64,000 bases of DNA from Salinisphaeraceae bacterium (lineage in GTDB: Bacteria > Pseudomonadota > Gammaproteobacteria > Nevskiales > Salinisphaeraceae): the NCBI GenBank assembly GCA_002683405.1, contig NYTH01000015.1, forward strand, positions 1-64,000, in the 5' to 3' direction. A program made the translations under genes and the position numbers. Shown one piece after another: positions 62,529-64,000 of the stretch. Below the pieces are notes generated by a model. It worked only from the letters and a program-made list of their open reading frames with translations. It was not told the origin of the DNA and did no database searches. The number at the start of each line of letters is the position of its first letter. Position 1 is the first letter of the stretch.

Positions 62529-63797
62529 TCAGGCCGCCGTGGCGTCCAGCGCCGCGGCGAAGATGCCCACCGCCTCTTCGATGTGCTCGAAATCGACCAC
62601 CAGCGGCGGTAGCCAGCGCACCACGTTCTTGTCGGCGCCGCAGCGGAGCATGAGCAGCCCGCGATTTTCGCATTCCGCAAGAATCCGCCCCGCGCGACCG
62701 CCGTCCGCGTTGAAATCGTCATCCACGATCTCGACACCCAGCATGAGCCCCTTGCCGCGCACGTCGCCCATGCAGGGGTGGTTCTGCTGCAGGGTCTCCA
62801 GCTTGGCCATGAGATCACCGCCGGTGTGCTCGGCGCGCTCCACCAGGTTTTCTTCCTCGATCACGTCAAGCGTCGCCAGCGCCGCGGCACAGGCCACGGC
62901 GTTGCCGCCGTAGGTGCCACCCTGCGAGCCCATGAAGCCCTTCGACATCAATTCGTTCGACGCCGCCAGCCCCGACAACGGGAAACCGCTCGCAAGCCCC
63001 TTGGCGGTCATGATGACATCAGGGACCACGTCGTAATGCTGGTGGCCCCAGAACCGGCCGGTCCGCCCGTAGCCGGCCTGCACTTCGTCCATGACCAGCA
63101 GGATGCCGTGCTTGTCGGCCCGCTCGCGAAGGCCCTCCAGGAAACCCGGTGTCGCCGGCACGTAGCCGCCCTCACCCTGGACCGGTTCGACCAGCATGGC
63201 AGCCGTTTCGTCGGGATGACTGTAGGTCTTGAAGATGTAGTCGAGTTCGTCCAGACAGAATTCGGTGCAGGCCCCCTCGTCCCAGCCGTAGCGAAACGCA
63301 TTGGGGAACGGAGCAACCACGACGCCGCCCATCATGGGCTGCAGGCCGTTGCGCAGGCCCACACTCGAGGTCGTCAGCGAGAGCGCGCCCATCGTGCGGC
63401 CGTGAAAGCCGCCGTGAAACACGATCAGATTCTGGCGGCCGGTGGCCTGCCGCGCCAGGCGAATCCCGGCTTCCGCCACTTCCGTGCCGGCGCTGGCATA
63501 AAAGAGCGTATCGATGTCGCCCGGCATTTTCTCGCCCAGCCGCTCGGTGAGCCGAAGCAGCGGCTCGTGCATGACCGTGGTGTACTGCGCATGGATAACC
63601 TTCGCGATCTGCTCCTGCGCGGCGGCCACCACTCGAGGATGGCAATGCCCGGTGCTGGTCACGCCTATACCGGAGGTGAAATCCAGATACTGCTTGCCGT
63701 CGCTGTCGAACAGGTAGCAGCCCTCACCCCGCTCGACGCGGACATGGGTGGCCTGCTGCAGCAGCGGGGACAGACGGCCTGGCGCGTTCTGGGTCAT
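62529..63797 (-). CDS. Class III PLP-dependent aminotransferase
   Basis: 422-aa omega-aminotransferase (GabT/ArgD group). YLDFTSGIGVTSTGHCHP near residue 37, FHGGFHGRTMGALSLT (PLP ring contact), LLVMDEVQAGYGRTG (PLP-pyridine Asp) and the Schiff-base Lys in IMTAKGLASGFPLSG are all present. The substrate (4-aminobutyrate, acetylornithine or another omega-amino acid) cannot be decided. AGGAG lies upstream of the ATG. No gabD or other pathway gene is seen beside it. Confidence 0.9.
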   Translation of the reverse strand: MTQNAPGRLSPLLQQATHVRVERGEGCYLFDSDGKQYLDFTSGIGVTSTGHCHPRVVAAAQEQIAKVIHAQYTTVMHEPLLRLTERLGEKMPGDIDTLFYASAGTEVAEAGIRLARQATGRQNLIVFHGGFHGRTMGALSLTTSSVGLRNGLQPMMGGVVVAPFPNAFRYGWDEGACTEFCLDELDYIFKTYSHPDETAAMLVEPVQGEGGYVPATPGFLEGLRERADKHGILLVMDEVQAGYGRTGRFWGHQHYDVVPDVIMTAKGLASGFPLSGLAASNELMSKGFMGSQGGTYGGNAVACAAALATLDVIEEENLVERAEHTGGDLMAKLETLQQNHPCMGDVRGKGLMLGVEIVDDDFNADGGRAGRILAECENRGLLMLRCGADKNVVRWLPPLVVDFEHIEEAVGIFAAALDATAA

Positions 63798-63947
63798 TTC
63801 ACGGACTCCTGGTGAATTCGTAGGCGTGGCAGTCTACAGGGGGCCGGTAAGCCGCTTCAATTCGCGGCACTGTTAGACTGGCAGCCTTTCACGACCTGCT
63901 TTTTCCACGACTTTTCCCGCCGTGCGTACCACGCGTGGCCCGGATGA

Positions 63948-64000
63948 ATGATGCGCAAAACCCTGCTCGCCACCCTACTGGTCCTCGCGTTCTGTGCCGC
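63948..64000 (+). CDS. Start of an exported protein (cut by window end)
   Basis: Open frame of 17 codons reading MMRKTLLATLLVLAFCA, a typical signal peptide, running off the window. CCGGA lies just upstream. The first two Met codons are alternatives. It is transcribed divergently from the aminotransferase. The product is unknown. Confidence 0.5.
   Translation, partial: MMRKTLLATLLVLAFCA

Overview
The window is GC-rich chromosomal DNA, densely coding on both strands, most likely from a gammaproteobacterium. The block csrA-lysC-alaS-recX-recA-pncC with tRNA-Ser(GCU) beside csrA and mutS close by is the arrangement known from Pseudomonas and related gammaproteobacteria. RecBCD-type repair, two DUF1329 proteins, a TonB2-like energy operon and an acyl-CoA operon with an SCP-x-like thiolase would fit a marine or hydrocarbon/steroid-degrading lineage such as Nevskiales/Salinisphaerales, but the genus is a guess.

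Layout. 1-4.2 kb: 3' part of recB, then recD. 4.2-19.8 kb: a type VI secretion (T6SS) island with PAAR spike tip, M15 peptidoglycan peptidase, two OmpA-fold proteins, a membrane protein with a ketosynthase-like segment, TssM, TagF, TssA, and a very large VgrG fused to a Tle1-type (DUF2235) phospholipase. Two tandem lipoproteins, probably its immunity proteins, follow. Sheath, tube and most baseplate genes are not in the window. 19.8-28.1 kb: DnaA-box pair, tRNA-Ser preceded by three tandem copies of its own promoter and 5' end, csrA, lysC, alaS, recX, recA, thpR, pncC. 28.1-33.7 kb: two DUF1207 paralogues, mutS, two small proteins. 33.8-38.1 kb: DUF1329 protein, AarF/ABC1 kinase, cbpM-cbpA.

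38.2-45.4 kb (minus strand): a tightly overlapping operon DUF3450 / TtpC-like / ExbB / ExbD / TonB / TPR-DUF1329 fusion / glycerophosphodiester phosphodiesterase. It looks like a proton-motive-force-powered envelope machine whose periplasmic TPR subunit is covalently joined to a DUF1329 domain. A 268-bp MITE-like element separates it from 45.8-52.6 kb: a class III nucleotide cyclase/AAA/TPR protein translationally coupled to a LolA-like protein and an MMPL-type RND pump that ends in a cyclic-nucleotide-binding domain. I consider this apparently cNMP-controlled envelope exporter, next to the TonB/TPR-DUF1329 operon, the most promising undescribed system here. A second, membrane-bound adenylate cyclase is transcribed divergently.

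54.4-60.0 kb: acyl-CoA operon (thiolase, acyl-CoA ligase, MDR reductase, crotonase, unknown protein) divergent from a Crp/Fnr regulator coupled to a LuxR-type regulator with a degenerate receiver; a palindrome lies between them. 61.7-64.0 kb: orphan PD-(D/E)XK-like protein, class III aminotransferase, and the start of an exported protein cut by the window edge.
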